Source of the DNA: Bacillus_AB infantis_C
Lineage (GTDB): Bacteria; Bacillota; Bacilli; Bacillales; Cytobacillaceae
Length of the DNA: 64,000 nucleotides
NCBI RefSeq assembly: GCF_050107595.1
Contig: NZ_JBNILH010000001.1
Location: 434,001-498,000, forward strand
Reading direction: 5' to 3'
The position numbers were made by a program, and so were the translations under genes. Below the pieces are notes generated by a model. It ran no database searches, was not told the origin of the DNA, and was given only the letters and a program-made list of their open reading frames with translations. Below, one piece after another: positions 49,350-58,509 of the stretch. Within the stretch, counting starts at the first letter, position 1. The number at the start of each line of letters is the position of its first letter.

Positions 49350-50807
49350 ATGGAAGAAACGAAAAAGCGTGTCAGCCCCGTTCTCCGGGAGAATACAGCC
49401 TATCTGAAAGAGGCGCTTGGGGTTGATAAAAGCTTTGATGTGATTCAGCTGAATGTGGAATATGCTGAAAGGGAAATGGCACTGTATCTGGTTGATGGGT
49501 TTGTAAAAGATGATATTCTCCATTATCTGATGAAATTGCTTTCAAGCCTGGATAAAGAACAGCTGGAAGGGGACACCCTGGCAAAGCTTGTCAAAACCTA
49601 CATCCCGTATGTTGAGGTAGAGACCCTGGATGATCTGGATAAGGTTGTGGATGCTGTACTGTCAGGCCCTACTGCTTTGCTTGCAGATGGAGTGGAAAAA
49701 GCGATCCTGATTGATGCGCGGACCTATCCTGTCAGGGGGCCGGAAGAGCCTGATACGGAAAGGGTTGTCAGGGGATCAAGGGATGGATTCGTTGAAACAC
49801 TCGTCTTCAATACAGCCTTAACACGGAGGCGGATCCGTGACCGTACGTTGCGCATGGAATATATGCAGGTAGGGAGAAGGTCAAAGACTGATATTGTGGT
49901 CAGCTATATCGAGGACATTGCCGATCCGGATACGGTGAAGAAAATAAAGGAAGCACTATCAAAGATTGATACGGACGGCCTCCCAATGGCAGAAAAAACA
50001 ATTGAGGAGTTCATTTCAGGCAGGCACTGGAACCCGTTCCCCATGGTCAGATATACTGAACGCCCCGACACAGCAGCGACCCACTTGTTCGAAGGCCATG
50101 TATGCATTATGATCGATGGCTCGCCAAGCGTGATGATCACCCCGACCACCTTCTGGCACCATCTTCAGCATGCAGAAGAGTACAGGAACAAGCCAATGAT
50201 TGGGGCATATTTGCGTTTCGTCCGTTTTTTGGCTGTCTGGGCATCAATCTTCCTGCTTCCGTTTTATTATCTGCTGGCCATAAAGCCTGAATTGCTTCCG
50301 GAAGGCCTCGCCTATATCGGTCCGAATGAAATGGGGGAGCTGCCCCTTATCCTGCAGTTCCTGATTATAGAGCTTGGGCTCGATATGCTCCGGATGGCGG
50401 CCATACATACGCCTTCCGCACTTGCAACAGCCCTGGGGCTTGTTGCAGCACTGATGATCGGACAGGTGGCAGTGGAGGTGGGATTGTTTATTAATGAGGT
50501 TGTATTGTACCTCGCCATCGCGGCAATCGGCACCTTTTCAACTCCAAGCTATGAAATGAGCCTTGCCAACAGGCTTGTTAGAATATTTCTGCTGCTGGCC
50601 ACAGCAGCATTCCATGAATATGGTTTCATACTTGCTGTAACATTGCTGATCTTTATGCTCGCGAGAATTAATTCATTTGGCGTCCCATACTTATGGCCGT
50701 TTCTTCCGTTTAATTTAAGGGCATTCAGGGATGTCCTGCTCAGATCGCCGATTCCTCTGAAGAACAGGCGTCCGCGGTTTCTCCATCCTAAAGATCCTGA
50801 TCGTTGA
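49350..50807 (+). CDS. GerA/SpoVAF-type spore germination protein
   Basis: A 485-residue protein of the GerAA/SpoVAF family, located in the spore inner membrane. The N-terminal cytosolic domain has ENTAYLKEALGVDKSFDV and RRRIRDRTLRMEYMQVGRRSKTD. The central GHVCIMIDGSPSVMITPTTF is typical. Five or so TM segments follow, ending in PRFLHPKDPDR. The N terminus resembles SpoVAF more than GerAA. No GerB or GerC partners or spoVA genes adjoin it, so it is an orphan. ATG 49350 is preceded by AGGATGTG. Confidence 0.85.
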   Translation: MEETKKRVSPVLRENTAYLKEALGVDKSFDVIQLNVEYAEREMALYLVDGFVKDDILHYLMKLLSSLDKEQLEGDTLAKLVKTYIPYVEVETLDDLDKVVDAVLSGPTALLADGVEKAILIDARTYPVRGPEEPDTERVVRGSRDGFVETLVFNTALTRRRIRDRTLRMEYMQVGRRSKTDIVVSYIEDIADPDTVKKIKEALSKIDTDGLPMAEKTIEEFISGRHWNPFPMVRYTERPDTAATHLFEGHVCIMIDGSPSVMITPTTFWHHLQHAEEYRNKPMIGAYLRFVRFLAVWASIFLLPFYYLLAIKPELLPEGLAYIGPNEMGELPLILQFLIIELGLDMLRMAAIHTPSALATALGLVAALMIGQVAVEVGLFINEVVLYLAIAAIGTFSTPSYEMSLANRLVRIFLLLATAAFHEYGFILAVTLLIFMLARINSFGVPYLWPFLPFNLRAFRDVLLRSPIPLKNRRPRFLHPKDPDR

Positions 50808-50826
50808 AGGATGCAGGGATACCGGC

Positions 50827-50858
50827 AAAAGCCCCTCTTAGTTGGAGGGGCTTTTTTA
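50827..50858 (+). terminator. Intrinsic terminator after the germination gene
   Basis: AAAGCCCCTC (50828-50837) pairs with GAGGGGCTTT (50845-50854), then TTTAG. The remaining spacer to 51122 shows no gene or recognised repeat. Confidence 0.88.
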
Positions 50859-51122
50859 GTTGGCTTTTTTGTGTGAAACTTTGTTACCGCAGCCGAATGA
50901 ATAAACCTAATGGTTTGGGAGACGAAATGGGAAACTTTATCTCGTGCCGTCAGGTCTGCAAGGCACCCTGAACTGCTGGCCGTGCCACTAACTGTCCTGT
51001 TCCATCTTAAAAAGACCTCAAGCTGCGGTTTTCCATTGAGATAGCCATGTTTTTCGATTATACTTTTAGTGATGTAACCGCTGCAAAAATATGAAAGCAA
51101 ACCAATAGTAAGAGGGTTGAGA

Positions 51123-51326
51123 ATGAAAAGCATTTATGATGTACAGCAATTTTTAAAAAAGTATGGGACATTCATTTACATTGGCGACAGGTCGGCTGAC
51201 CTTGAGCTGATGGAAGAGGAGCTGATGGAGCTCCGCCAGTCCCAGCTGATTGACCCAAAGGATTTTCAGACTGCCATTTTGCTCGTCAGGCATGAAAGGC
51301 AGCTGCTTCATAAAAACAAACGATAG
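51123..51326 (+). CDS. yqgQ: YqgQ family protein (DUF910)
   Basis: A 67-residue conserved Bacilli protein with a helical fold (MKSIYDVQQFLKKYGTFIYI, GDRSADLELMEEELMELRQS). It is always adjacent to glcK and is sometimes proposed to bind nucleic acid, but no function is proven. ATG 51123 has AGAGGG at 51111-51116. glcK follows 18 bp downstream. Confidence 0.92.
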   Translation: MKSIYDVQQFLKKYGTFIYIGDRSADLELMEEELMELRQSQLIDPKDFQTAILLVRHERQLLHKNKR

Positions 51327-51344
51327 AAGGAAAAGGTGACAAAA

Positions 51345-52310
51345 ATGGCTGAAAAATGGCTGATCGGAGTGGATTTGGGAGGAACGACAACCAAATTGGC
51401 TTTTTTAAATTTTTACGGAGAAATCATTCACAAATGGGAGATCCCGACTGATAATTCTAATTTTGGCAAGAATATTACCATTAATATTGCCAAAGCAATC
51501 GACCAAAAGCTTGAAGAACTGGATCACAGCAAGGAGAATGTTGCCGGTATCGGCATGGGAGCCCCTGGCCCGGTAGATCTCGCTTCAGGTGTCGTTTATA
51601 ATACTGTGAATCTTGGCTGGAAAGATAATTATCCTTTAAAGGATTTGCTTGAAGTGGAAACCTCTTTGCCGGTCATCATAGACAATGATGCCAATTGTGC
51701 CGCTTTGGGTGAAATGTGGAAGGGTGCCGGGGATGGCGCTAAAGACCTTGTGTGTGTCACACTTGGAACTGGAGTAGGCGGTGGGGTGATCGCCAACGGG
51801 GATATAGTCCAGGGAACAAGCGGAGCAGCCGGGGAAATCGGTCATATTGCCGCCATTCCTGAAGGCGGTGCCCCCTGCAATTGCGGCAAAACCGGCTGCC
51901 TGGAGACGATCGCTTCTGCTACTGGTATTGTGAGGATTGCGCTGTACAAGATGAAAAAGGGACAAGATGAAGGCATGCTGCATGAATTGCACAGGAATAA
52001 TGGATCCTTATCTGCTAAAGATGTCTTCGATGCAGCCAGACAGGGCGATGATACAGCCGGCAAGGTTATTGAAGAAGTCTCCTTCCATCTGGGGCTTGTA
52101 ATGGCCAATATAGCCAATACACTCAATCCGGAGAAAATCGTACTCGGGGGCGGCGTTTCCAAAGCCGGAAGCATACTGCTGGATCCGGTCAAAGCCCATT
52201 TTACCCGCTTTGCTTTTCCGAGGGTTGCCGAGTCCACGTCGATCGATATTGCCACTCTTGGCAATGACGCCGGGGTCATTGGCGCTGCCTGGCTTATCAA
52301 AAACAAATGA
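51345..52310 (+). CDS. glcK: Glucokinase (ROK family)
   Basis: It phosphorylates glucose with ATP to glucose-6-phosphate. The 321-residue protein has the ROK ATP motif GVDLGGTTTKLA, the ROK signature GEIGHIAAI...., and the zinc motif CNCGKTGCLE. ATG 51345 is spaced well from AAAAGGTG; the in-frame GTG 51336 overlaps that site. It forms an operon with yqgQ and ends in a strong terminator. Confidence 0.96.
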   Translation: MAEKWLIGVDLGGTTTKLAFLNFYGEIIHKWEIPTDNSNFGKNITINIAKAIDQKLEELDHSKENVAGIGMGAPGPVDLASGVVYNTVNLGWKDNYPLKDLLEVETSLPVIIDNDANCAALGEMWKGAGDGAKDLVCVTLGTGVGGGVIANGDIVQGTSGAAGEIGHIAAIPEGGAPCNCGKTGCLETIASATGIVRIALYKMKKGQDEGMLHELHRNNGSLSAKDVFDAARQGDDTAGKVIEEVSFHLGLVMANIANTLNPEKIVLGGGVSKAGSILLDPVKAHFTRFAFPRVAESTSIDIATLGNDAGVIGAAWLIKNK

Positions 52311-52314
52311 TCAA

Positions 52315-52351
52315 AAAAAAGCCTTCTGCCTCTGCAGAAGGCTTTTTTTTT
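52315..52351 (+). terminator. Intrinsic terminator after glcK
   Basis: GCCTTCTGC (52321-52329) pairs with GCAGAAGGC (52334-52342), flanked by A and T runs. The following spacer to 52680 holds only a possible AT-rich promoter region; no gene seen. Confidence 0.93.
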
Positions 52352-52680
52352 GTGATGAAAACAGGAGATACAGGAAGAATTTCTGCGATTTAAGGATGGG
52401 GAAAAAGGAAACCATAAAATCAAAGTAAAAAGTCCCCTTATGGCGGGAGACAGTCATCAGACTATAGAAGCATTTTTGGCGGAACAGGACAAACCAGAAA
52501 CCTTTCATTGTTTGAAACGTCTAATAAGATGGGTAAGAAGGGATCAGCCAATAACCTATTATACATTCAAAATGTAAAGGTAAAATTGATTTTTTATTGA
52601 GAAAGCATTAAGATTATCTTTGTTGTTTCCATAATTTAGCAGATGCTTGTCTTTCATTCGGCAATGCAGGGAGGTATATC

Positions 52681-54558
52681 ATGGGGAATAAAAGATGGCC
52701 TGCACTCCACCTGATTGGATTTGCGGTAGCAGTGCTCTGGCTTAAAACCTATATCGCCTATAAAACTAGCTTCGATATAAAAATTGAGAATTTCAAACAG
52801 GAATTGATCCTGCTGATCAATCCACTTAGCTTTTTGATGTTTGTACTGGGATTCGGGCTTTTTATGAAGAAGAAAAACCAGGTCAGGTATATTATTATTT
52901 CCAGCTTCATTATATCAGCGGTCCTTTTTGCAAATGTGGTCTTTTACCGGTTTTTCAATGATTTTCTGACGGTCCCGGTCCTGTTTCAAACGAGCAATAT
53001 GAGCGATCTTGGAAGCAGTGTGAGCGAGCTGCTTAACTTGACTGATTTGCTTTATTTTGCAGATTTCATTATTCTGGCCATCATCATGATGTTCAGACCT
53101 CAGAGCCTGGTGTACCGCGAACCTTCCCAAAAGAACCGTAGGGCATTTTTCCTGGCGGCCGTCGCCATTGCCTTTTTTAATTTAGGGCTTGCAGAAACCG
53201 AGCGTCCCCAGCTGCTGACACGAACCTTTGACAGGGAAATGCTGGTCAAGAATATCGGCACCTATAATTATCATATTTACGACGTTTTCCTGCAGTCAAA
53301 ATCGTCAGCACAGCGGGCCTTGGCTGATGGAAGCGAATTGACAGACATAGGCAATTATGCGCGCGCCAGCTATGTTCCCCCGGAGGATGATATGTTCGGC
53401 ATTGCCAAAGGGAAGAATGTCATCCTTATTTCAATGGAATCCACCCAGAATTTTGTCATCAATGAAAAGGTCAACGGGCAGGAAATCACACCTTTTTTAA
53501 ATGACTTCATAAAAGAAAGCTACTATTTCAATAATTTTTACCATCAGACAGCACAAGGGAAAACATCTGACTCTGAATTCCTTGTGGATAATTCCCTTTA
53601 TCCTCTCAGCAGGGGAGCAGTATTTTTCACACATTCCGGGAATAAATTTGCCGCTGCCCCTGAAATTCTGAATCAGAACGGATATTATACAGCATCACTC
53701 CATGCCAACAATAAGAGCTTCTGGAACAGGGATATCATGTATGACTCATTTGGGTACCAGCGTTTTTATTCTCTTCCGGATTATGAGGTGACTGAGACCA
53801 ATTCAGTCGGCTGGGGGATGAAAGATATCGATTTCTTCGAACAGTCGATACAGCACTTAAAGGAAATGCCTGAACCTTATTATGCAAAATTCATCACACT
53901 GACCAACCACTTCCCTTTCGAGCTTGGGGAAGAAGATCAGTTCATTGAACCGTATACGTCCGGCAACAAGACAGTTGATAACTATTTCCCGACTGTCCGC
54001 TACACTGATGAAGCCATTAAAAATTTCATTCAGAAGCTTAAAGATGAGGGCATATATGAAGATTCCATCATCATCCTATACGGTGACCATTACGGGATAT
54101 CAGAGAACCATAATAAAGCGATGGGAGAATTCCTCGGTACAGAGGTTACTCCGTTTGTAAGCACCCAGCTGCAGAGGGTCCCTCTCATCATTCACATTCC
54201 CGGCCAGGAGGGAAAAACGATTTCGAAAGTGTCTGGTCAGATCGATTTAAAGCCGACCATACTCCATCTCCTCGGCATAGATACCAGGAATGACATCGAT
54301 TTTGGGGCAGATCTGTTTGCAAATGACCGCCAGGAGTTTACAGTGCTCAGGGATGGCAGCTTCATTACAAAAGACTACATTTATACCCGGGACACCTGCT
54401 ACAGCAAGGAAACCGCCGAACCGGCGGACGCAGCAGCCTGTGAGCCATATATAGAGAAAGCGAAAAATGAACTTGAATATTCCGATAAAATTATTTATGG
54501 TGACCTATTAAGGTTTTATGAGGATTCTCCGTATATCAAACACAAGGGCAATAATTGA
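52681..54558 (+). CDS. yqgS: Lipoteichoic acid synthase family protein YqgS
   Basis: LtaS-type enzyme: five N-terminal TM helices and an extracellular alkaline-phosphatase-like domain that polymerises glycerol phosphate on glycolipid. The nucleophile is Thr295 (QGKTSDSEF). Metal and substrate motifs are ILISMESTQNF, ASLHANNKSFWNR, TLTNHFPFE and LYGDHYGISENHN. It has 625 residues; AGGGAGG lies before the ATG. Among the B. subtilis paralogues (LtaS, YfnI, YqgS, YvgJ) position points to YqgS. Whether it is the main LTA synthase here is unknown. Confidence 0.94.
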   Translation: MGNKRWPALHLIGFAVAVLWLKTYIAYKTSFDIKIENFKQELILLINPLSFLMFVLGFGLFMKKKNQVRYIIISSFIISAVLFANVVFYRFFNDFLTVPVLFQTSNMSDLGSSVSELLNLTDLLYFADFIILAIIMMFRPQSLVYREPSQKNRRAFFLAAVAIAFFNLGLAETERPQLLTRTFDREMLVKNIGTYNYHIYDVFLQSKSSAQRALADGSELTDIGNYARASYVPPEDDMFGIAKGKNVILISMESTQNFVINEKVNGQEITPFLNDFIKESYYFNNFYHQTAQGKTSDSEFLVDNSLYPLSRGAVFFTHSGNKFAAAPEILNQNGYYTASLHANNKSFWNRDIMYDSFGYQRFYSLPDYEVTETNSVGWGMKDIDFFEQSIQHLKEMPEPYYAKFITLTNHFPFELGEEDQFIEPYTSGNKTVDNYFPTVRYTDEAIKNFIQKLKDEGIYEDSIIILYGDHYGISENHNKAMGEFLGTEVTPFVSTQLQRVPLIIHIPGQEGKTISKVSGQIDLKPTILHLLGIDTRNDIDFGADLFANDRQEFTVLRDGSFITKDYIYTRDTCYSKETAEPADAAACEPYIEKAKNELEYSDKIIYGDLLRFYEDSPYIKHKGNN

Positions 54559-54566
54559 ATCACAAG

Positions 54567-54606
54567 AAAAAAGGGGCTGCCAGTGAAAATGCAGCTCCTT
54601 CTTTTA
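54567..54606 (+). terminator. Intrinsic terminator after yqgS
   Basis: GGGGCTGC (54573-54580) pairs with GCAGCTCC (54591-54598), then TTCTTTT. The T run is imperfect. Confidence 0.7.
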
Positions 54607-54667
54607 TGGACTGTAATGATTGGCCTCTTTCCGTCATACATATGAGAAGATGGAAAGGGGGATCTTC

Positions 54668-55855
54668 ATGAAAGTAGCAGTCCGATCAGGCGATTCTTTT
54701 TGGTATTACAGCAGTCTTTTTATGGTGCCCGCAGGCCTTTTGGCTGATTCCAACCCCGGGGTGGATCCAGCGAGGCTGCAGATCGGCCAGGAAATAGCGA
54801 TTCCCGGCTTTACTGTACAATCCTATATAATCCGCGAAAATGATACCTTCTGGAAAATAAGCGCCTCCCGCAGCCTTTCAGTGGATGCCCTGCTTCTCCT
54901 GAACCAGGATGTCAACCCAAACAGGATTCAGCCCGGAGAGGAAATACTGATTCCTGTGAGAGCAGTTTCCCCGGTTGTAGATGGGCGGAGAAAATATACA
55001 TTTGGGCAGCTTGAAACTGATATCAGGGAGCTTGCAGACATCTTTCCCTTCATAAAGGTAGGTTCAGCAGGGGAAAGTGTCCTCGGGAAGACCCTCTATG
55101 AAATCAGGCTGGGCAATGGGAGCAAGAAGGTGCACCTGAATGCCTCATTCCATGCTAATGAATGGATTACATCATCTGTATTGATGCTCCAACTGAACGC
55201 ATTCCTGCTGTCTCTAACCAACAGCACCCCGATAAGGGGCATCATGACACTTCCTTTGTATGATTCAGTCGATCTATCCATCGTACCGATGGTAAACCCG
55301 GATGGGGTGAACCTGGTCCTGCAAGGGCCTCCCGGGGGAATGGAAGGAGAACTGGCAGAAATCAACAGGGGCAGCCTGGATTTTACAGGCTGGAAAGCGA
55401 ATATACGGGGAGTTGACCTGAATAATCAATTTCCGGCCAAGTGGGAGGTTGAAAAGGAGAGGAAGGAAGAGAAGGGGCCAGCACCAAGGGATTTTCCGGG
55501 AACCGCACCTCTGACAGAACCTGAGGCTCAAGCGATGGCGGCACTCGCGCGGGAGCGGGACTTTGGCAGGATGCTTGCATATCATACCCAGGGCGAAGAA
55601 TTTTATTGGGGATACGAGGGCTTGGAGCCGCCTGAATCTGCCGTGCTTGCCAGCGAGTTTGAGAGGGTGAGCGGCTATGAGCCCATCCAGTATGTAGACA
55701 GTTTTGCAGGATACAAGGATTGGTTTATAAAAGAATTCGACAGACCCGGTTTTACGATTGAATTGGGAAAAGGGATCAATCCGCTTCCTTTGTCACAGTT
55801 TGATGAAATTTATGAAGAAACGCTCGGCATCTTCCTCGCTTCCATATATATGTAA
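54668..55855 (+). CDS. yqgT: M14 peptidase with two LysM domains (endopeptidase I type)
   Basis: A gamma-D-glutamyl-L-diamino acid endopeptidase-like enzyme that cuts peptidoglycan stem peptides. Residues 1-97 contain two LysM modules (VRSGDSFWYYSSLF...IGQEIAIPG and IRENDTFWKISAS...PGEEILIPV). The M14 domain has zinc ligands in SFHANEW and AYHTQGE and the catalytic Glu in FTIELGKG. ATG 54668 has AAAGGGG upstream and no signal peptide follows. It matches YqgT by position and length (395). Confidence 0.92.
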   Translation: MKVAVRSGDSFWYYSSLFMVPAGLLADSNPGVDPARLQIGQEIAIPGFTVQSYIIRENDTFWKISASRSLSVDALLLLNQDVNPNRIQPGEEILIPVRAVSPVVDGRRKYTFGQLETDIRELADIFPFIKVGSAGESVLGKTLYEIRLGNGSKKVHLNASFHANEWITSSVLMLQLNAFLLSLTNSTPIRGIMTLPLYDSVDLSIVPMVNPDGVNLVLQGPPGGMEGELAEINRGSLDFTGWKANIRGVDLNNQFPAKWEVEKERKEEKGPAPRDFPGTAPLTEPEAQAMAALARERDFGRMLAYHTQGEEFYWGYEGLEPPESAVLASEFERVSGYEPIQYVDSFAGYKDWFIKEFDRPGFTIELGKGINPLPLSQFDEIYEETLGIFLASIYM

Positions 55856-55970
55856 TTTATATATTCGCCGATTATCGGTTTAAAATTTATTGTTATTAAA
55901 ATATAATATATTTGTAACATAAAAGATAAATTTACTTGGAAACCATTTATAGCCTCAGAAGGGAAAAAGG

Positions 55971-57146
55971 ATGTGTGGAATGAAATATGAAGACTCTCAC
56001 CAATTTTTTAAGTTTCTAGGCCCATTCCTGTTTATATTTGCTTTATCCACACTCTTCCTTTTCGGGTGCAGCCCCGAACCTGCCAGCCGGGATAACGGGG
56101 AAAATGGGAAAGATCAATCGGCGCCTCAGACAGCTGATAAGGGGCAGGGAGAACAGGAAGAAAAATTCAAAGTGAAGCCTGTAACCGTCGAAGAGGGGGA
56201 AATCCAGTCCATCAACGGATGGGTTGGAAAGAACATACTTGCCTTTACTGTCGCGGGACAGGAAGGAACAAAAGTGATTACCCATAATATTAAATCAGGG
56301 AAACAGCAAACAATCTATGAGGGTGAAGATTCGATCGCTGCTGTAACAGTCAGCCCATCAGGGAAATTTCTGCTCATCCAGTCACCGCATGCCGGCAATG
56401 AAAGTACCATAACCATCATTGATCACAAAGGAGCCCAATTAGCTGAAGAAACCATGGAGCTGTATGAGCTTGCAGTTGAATGGAATCCTTTTGACGAGAA
56501 CAGCCTCCTGCTTTCAGTGTTCAATGAGGATTGGGAGTTTCAGGTGTACCGCCTCCAGATCAGCGAGAAGAAGCTTGAAAAGATTAAACTGCCTGAGCCT
56601 TTTGCCCAATGGATCTCCAAGGATAATTTGTTTTACCTGGATTGGAGCGAGCAAAGCCCTTCTCTCTTTGCTCCTATGAAAGCGATAGGGCTTTTGAATG
56701 GAGAGGCCGAAACTGTCCTTGATGATCTGATTAAAGCAGAAGCCCTGCCTGAAGGCATTGTGGCTCTTTCTGTCGATCAGGAGCAGGAAGGGATGGCAGA
56801 GTATACCTTCTATGACGATAGCTTCCAGCTTGTATCTTCTTTTTCAATGCCTCATTTGACAAGATATTCGGATTGGCTGGTTCCTTACTATGCATATGAT
56901 CAATCTGCCGGTAATTTTTATACCTTTGAACCGCTTTACAGTGCAGAAGCAGATGCCTACGCAGAAGGTTTCAGGCTGATCAGCTACAACCCTGATGAAC
57001 AGACCAGGGATACTATATTCGAGGAGATGGAAAACGAGCCTTTGAGCTGCTCTCCTGAAGGCAGCTGGTGCCTGTACGGGTTTTATTTTGAAAAGCTTCT
57101 GAATATGACTGATAAAACAACGGTTGATCTTGTGAACAAAGAATAG
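55971..57146 (+). CDS. yqgU: Lipoprotein YqgU-like
   Basis: A 391-residue predicted lipoprotein: hydrophobic signal (FLGPFLFIFALSTLFLFGC) with the lipobox Cys, an acidic Gln-rich linker, and a beta-propeller-like body with blade-type repeats (LAFTVAGQEGTKVITHN, AAVTVSPSGKFLLIQSP, LLSVFNEDWEFQVYRL). ATG 55971 has AAGGGA upstream; ATG 55980 is possible. The position corresponds to yqgU. Function unknown. Confidence 0.8.
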   Translation: MCGMKYEDSHQFFKFLGPFLFIFALSTLFLFGCSPEPASRDNGENGKDQSAPQTADKGQGEQEEKFKVKPVTVEEGEIQSINGWVGKNILAFTVAGQEGTKVITHNIKSGKQQTIYEGEDSIAAVTVSPSGKFLLIQSPHAGNESTITIIDHKGAQLAEETMELYELAVEWNPFDENSLLLSVFNEDWEFQVYRLQISEKKLEKIKLPEPFAQWISKDNLFYLDWSEQSPSLFAPMKAIGLLNGEAETVLDDLIKAEALPEGIVALSVDQEQEGMAEYTFYDDSFQLVSSFSMPHLTRYSDWLVPYYAYDQSAGNFYTFEPLYSAEADAYAEGFRLISYNPDEQTRDTIFEEMENEPLSCSPEGSWCLYGFYFEKLLNMTDKTTVDLVNKE

Positions 57147-57241
57147 TTTTCCCTTTCGTTTAAATAAGGAAAGGTCTACAATACAAAATGAAACCTCTTT
57201 GCTCTATAGAGGCTTTGAATATGATTGAAAGAGTGATGTAA

Positions 57242-57562
57242 GTGGCTATTGCAGATGTAACAATCATTCCGATCGGAACTGATTCGCCAAGTGTCAGTGC
57301 ATATGTGGCAGATATTCAAAAAGTCCTGCAGAAGTTTGAAAGCGAAGGGCTGATCAGGTTTCAGCTGACCCCTATGAGCACGCTTATTGAAGGAGAGCTG
57401 CCGGATTTATTCAAGGTTATCGAAGCGATGCATGAAGTGCCGTTTGAAAAAGGGCTTGCACGTGCTGCAACCAACATCCGGATAGATGACAGGCGCGATG
57501 TTGCAAGAAAGATGGAAGACAAGGTGGCTAGGGTGCAAAGCCGCCTGGAGGAATTGGAATAA
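57242..57562 (+). CDS. yqgV: Thiamine-binding protein YqgV (UPF0045)
   Basis: A 106-residue MTH1187/YkoF-like protein with a ferredoxin-like fold. Structurally studied relatives bind thiamine or HMP-type ligands. Signature sequences are VTIIPIGTDSPSVSAYVA and FQLTPMSTLIEGELPDLF. GTG 57242 with a weak upstream site is the only plausible start before the conserved N terminus. It ends at a strong terminator. Confidence 0.88.
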   Translation: MAIADVTIIPIGTDSPSVSAYVADIQKVLQKFESEGLIRFQLTPMSTLIEGELPDLFKVIEAMHEVPFEKGLARAATNIRIDDRRDVARKMEDKVARVQSRLEELE

Positions 57563-57564
57563 GA

Positions 57565-57600
57565 GAAAAACAGGGCTGCTTTCAAGCAGTCCTGTTTTTC
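57565..57600 (+). terminator. Intrinsic terminator after yqgV
   Basis: AACAGGGCTGCT pairs with AGCAGTCCTGTT, with one G-T pair, across TTCA and is followed by TTT. Confidence 0.9.
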
Positions 57601-57608
57601 TGTGAAAA

Positions 57609-57642
57609 TAAAAAAAGCTTGCTGCAGGGCAGAAGCTTTTTT
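57609..57642 (-). terminator. Intrinsic terminator after yqgW (minus strand)
   Basis: AAAAAAGCTT at 57611-57620 pairs with AAGCTTTTTT at 57633-57642; on the minus strand it ends in a long T run. Confidence 0.82.
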
Positions 57643-57649
57643 CAATGCA

Positions 57650-57823
57650 TTAGTGCGCCGCCGGAAAACCGTGGTGAATAAGAGTCATAACTGCAAACCA
57701 GCCGAAAACGGCAAAAGAGCCTCCCCCGAACACAATTCCTAGGAGATTCTTATTTTTAAGCGCAGAGAAGGTGCCGTATGCTGCCAGCAGAGAAACTAAA
57801 GCAAAGACAATGACCAAGCCCAT
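57650..57823 (-). CDS. yqgW: DUF2759 small membrane protein YqgW
   Basis: A 57-residue protein with two TM segments (MGLVIVFALVSLLAAYGTFS and FGGGSFAVFGWFAVMTLI) separated by ALKNKNLLG, ending HHGFPAAH. It matches the DUF2759 family and the yqgW position. AAAGGGGGC precedes the ATG on the minus strand. It is well separated from neighbours and has its own terminator. Function unknown. Confidence 0.88.
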   Translation of the reverse strand: MGLVIVFALVSLLAAYGTFSALKNKNLLGIVFGGGSFAVFGWFAVMTLIHHGFPAAH

Positions 57824-57906
57824 GTTGAAAAGCCCCCTTTATCGTATGATCAGATTAGTAAAATCCGTATGTAAGTAATGGTTTACATTCGTTATTATTA
57901 TATATT

Positions 57907-58395
57907 TTATATACCCAATTTGTCGAGGTCTAAAAATGACACTTCTATGTCGTATGCCCTTGCAATCCCTGAAGCCAGCTCCTTCAGATGCACCCCGATA
58001 AAATAAACGTGCCCGCATGCCGGGGAAGAGGATGCCGCCAGATGCTCTTCTAATTGCAGCAGGGCCATCTCCCGCTGGGTCGGATCCCCGACAGTTATGG
58101 CAAATGGGAGAACAAGCTCCAGCCAAAGATAGTATCCCCCGTTTTCAGAAATGGTTCCGCAATCATCAAAATGTTCCCCTATAATGGCATCTTCCAGGCT
58201 TATGAGGAAGTGCTGGTCTTCGAGCAGATGCCCTTCTTTCAGCAAAAAGACCGCTGTCTCCCTATCCTGTGCAGAGTCGTACAAATATATGGTGCCTGCT
58301 GTATCCTTCAGGTTTGTTTCAGTTCTGAGCAGTAAATCAAACTCCGGCAATTCCTCTATAAGGCTTGAAGCCTCTGCCGCATAAACAATCTTCAT
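57907..58395 (-). CDS. Protein of unknown family
   Basis: A 162-residue soluble, acidic protein that I do not recognise. It begins MKIVYAAEASSLIEELPEFD and has alternating strands and helices (GTIYLYDSAQDRETAVFLL, HFLISLEDAIIGEHF, YYLWLELVLPFAIT, HVYFIGVHLKELA). No catalytic motif was seen. ATG 58395 was chosen over an upstream extension to 58440; the ribosome site is poor (GGGGGTG). It is on the minus strand between yqgW and yqgX and seems extra relative to B. subtilis. Confidence 0.6.
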   Translation of the reverse strand: MKIVYAAEASSLIEELPEFDLLLRTETNLKDTAGTIYLYDSAQDRETAVFLLKEGHLLEDQHFLISLEDAIIGEHFDDCGTISENGGYYLWLELVLPFAITVGDPTQREMALLQLEEHLAASSSPACGHVYFIGVHLKELASGIARAYDIEVSFLDLDKLGI

Positions 58396-58509
58396 TTCAG
58401 CACCCCCAACCCCCAGGTTTATTTTTACAGCCGTATGCAATCAGCTTTAGTCGGTATTAGTAATAGTGTAAAATATACGTAAATAAATGTTCAACTGGAG
58501 GCTTTTTAA

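Noticed and set aside
50549..51133. 194-codon minus-strand frame
   Set aside because: Half is antisense to the germination gene and the rest is spacer; no family motif or ribosome site.
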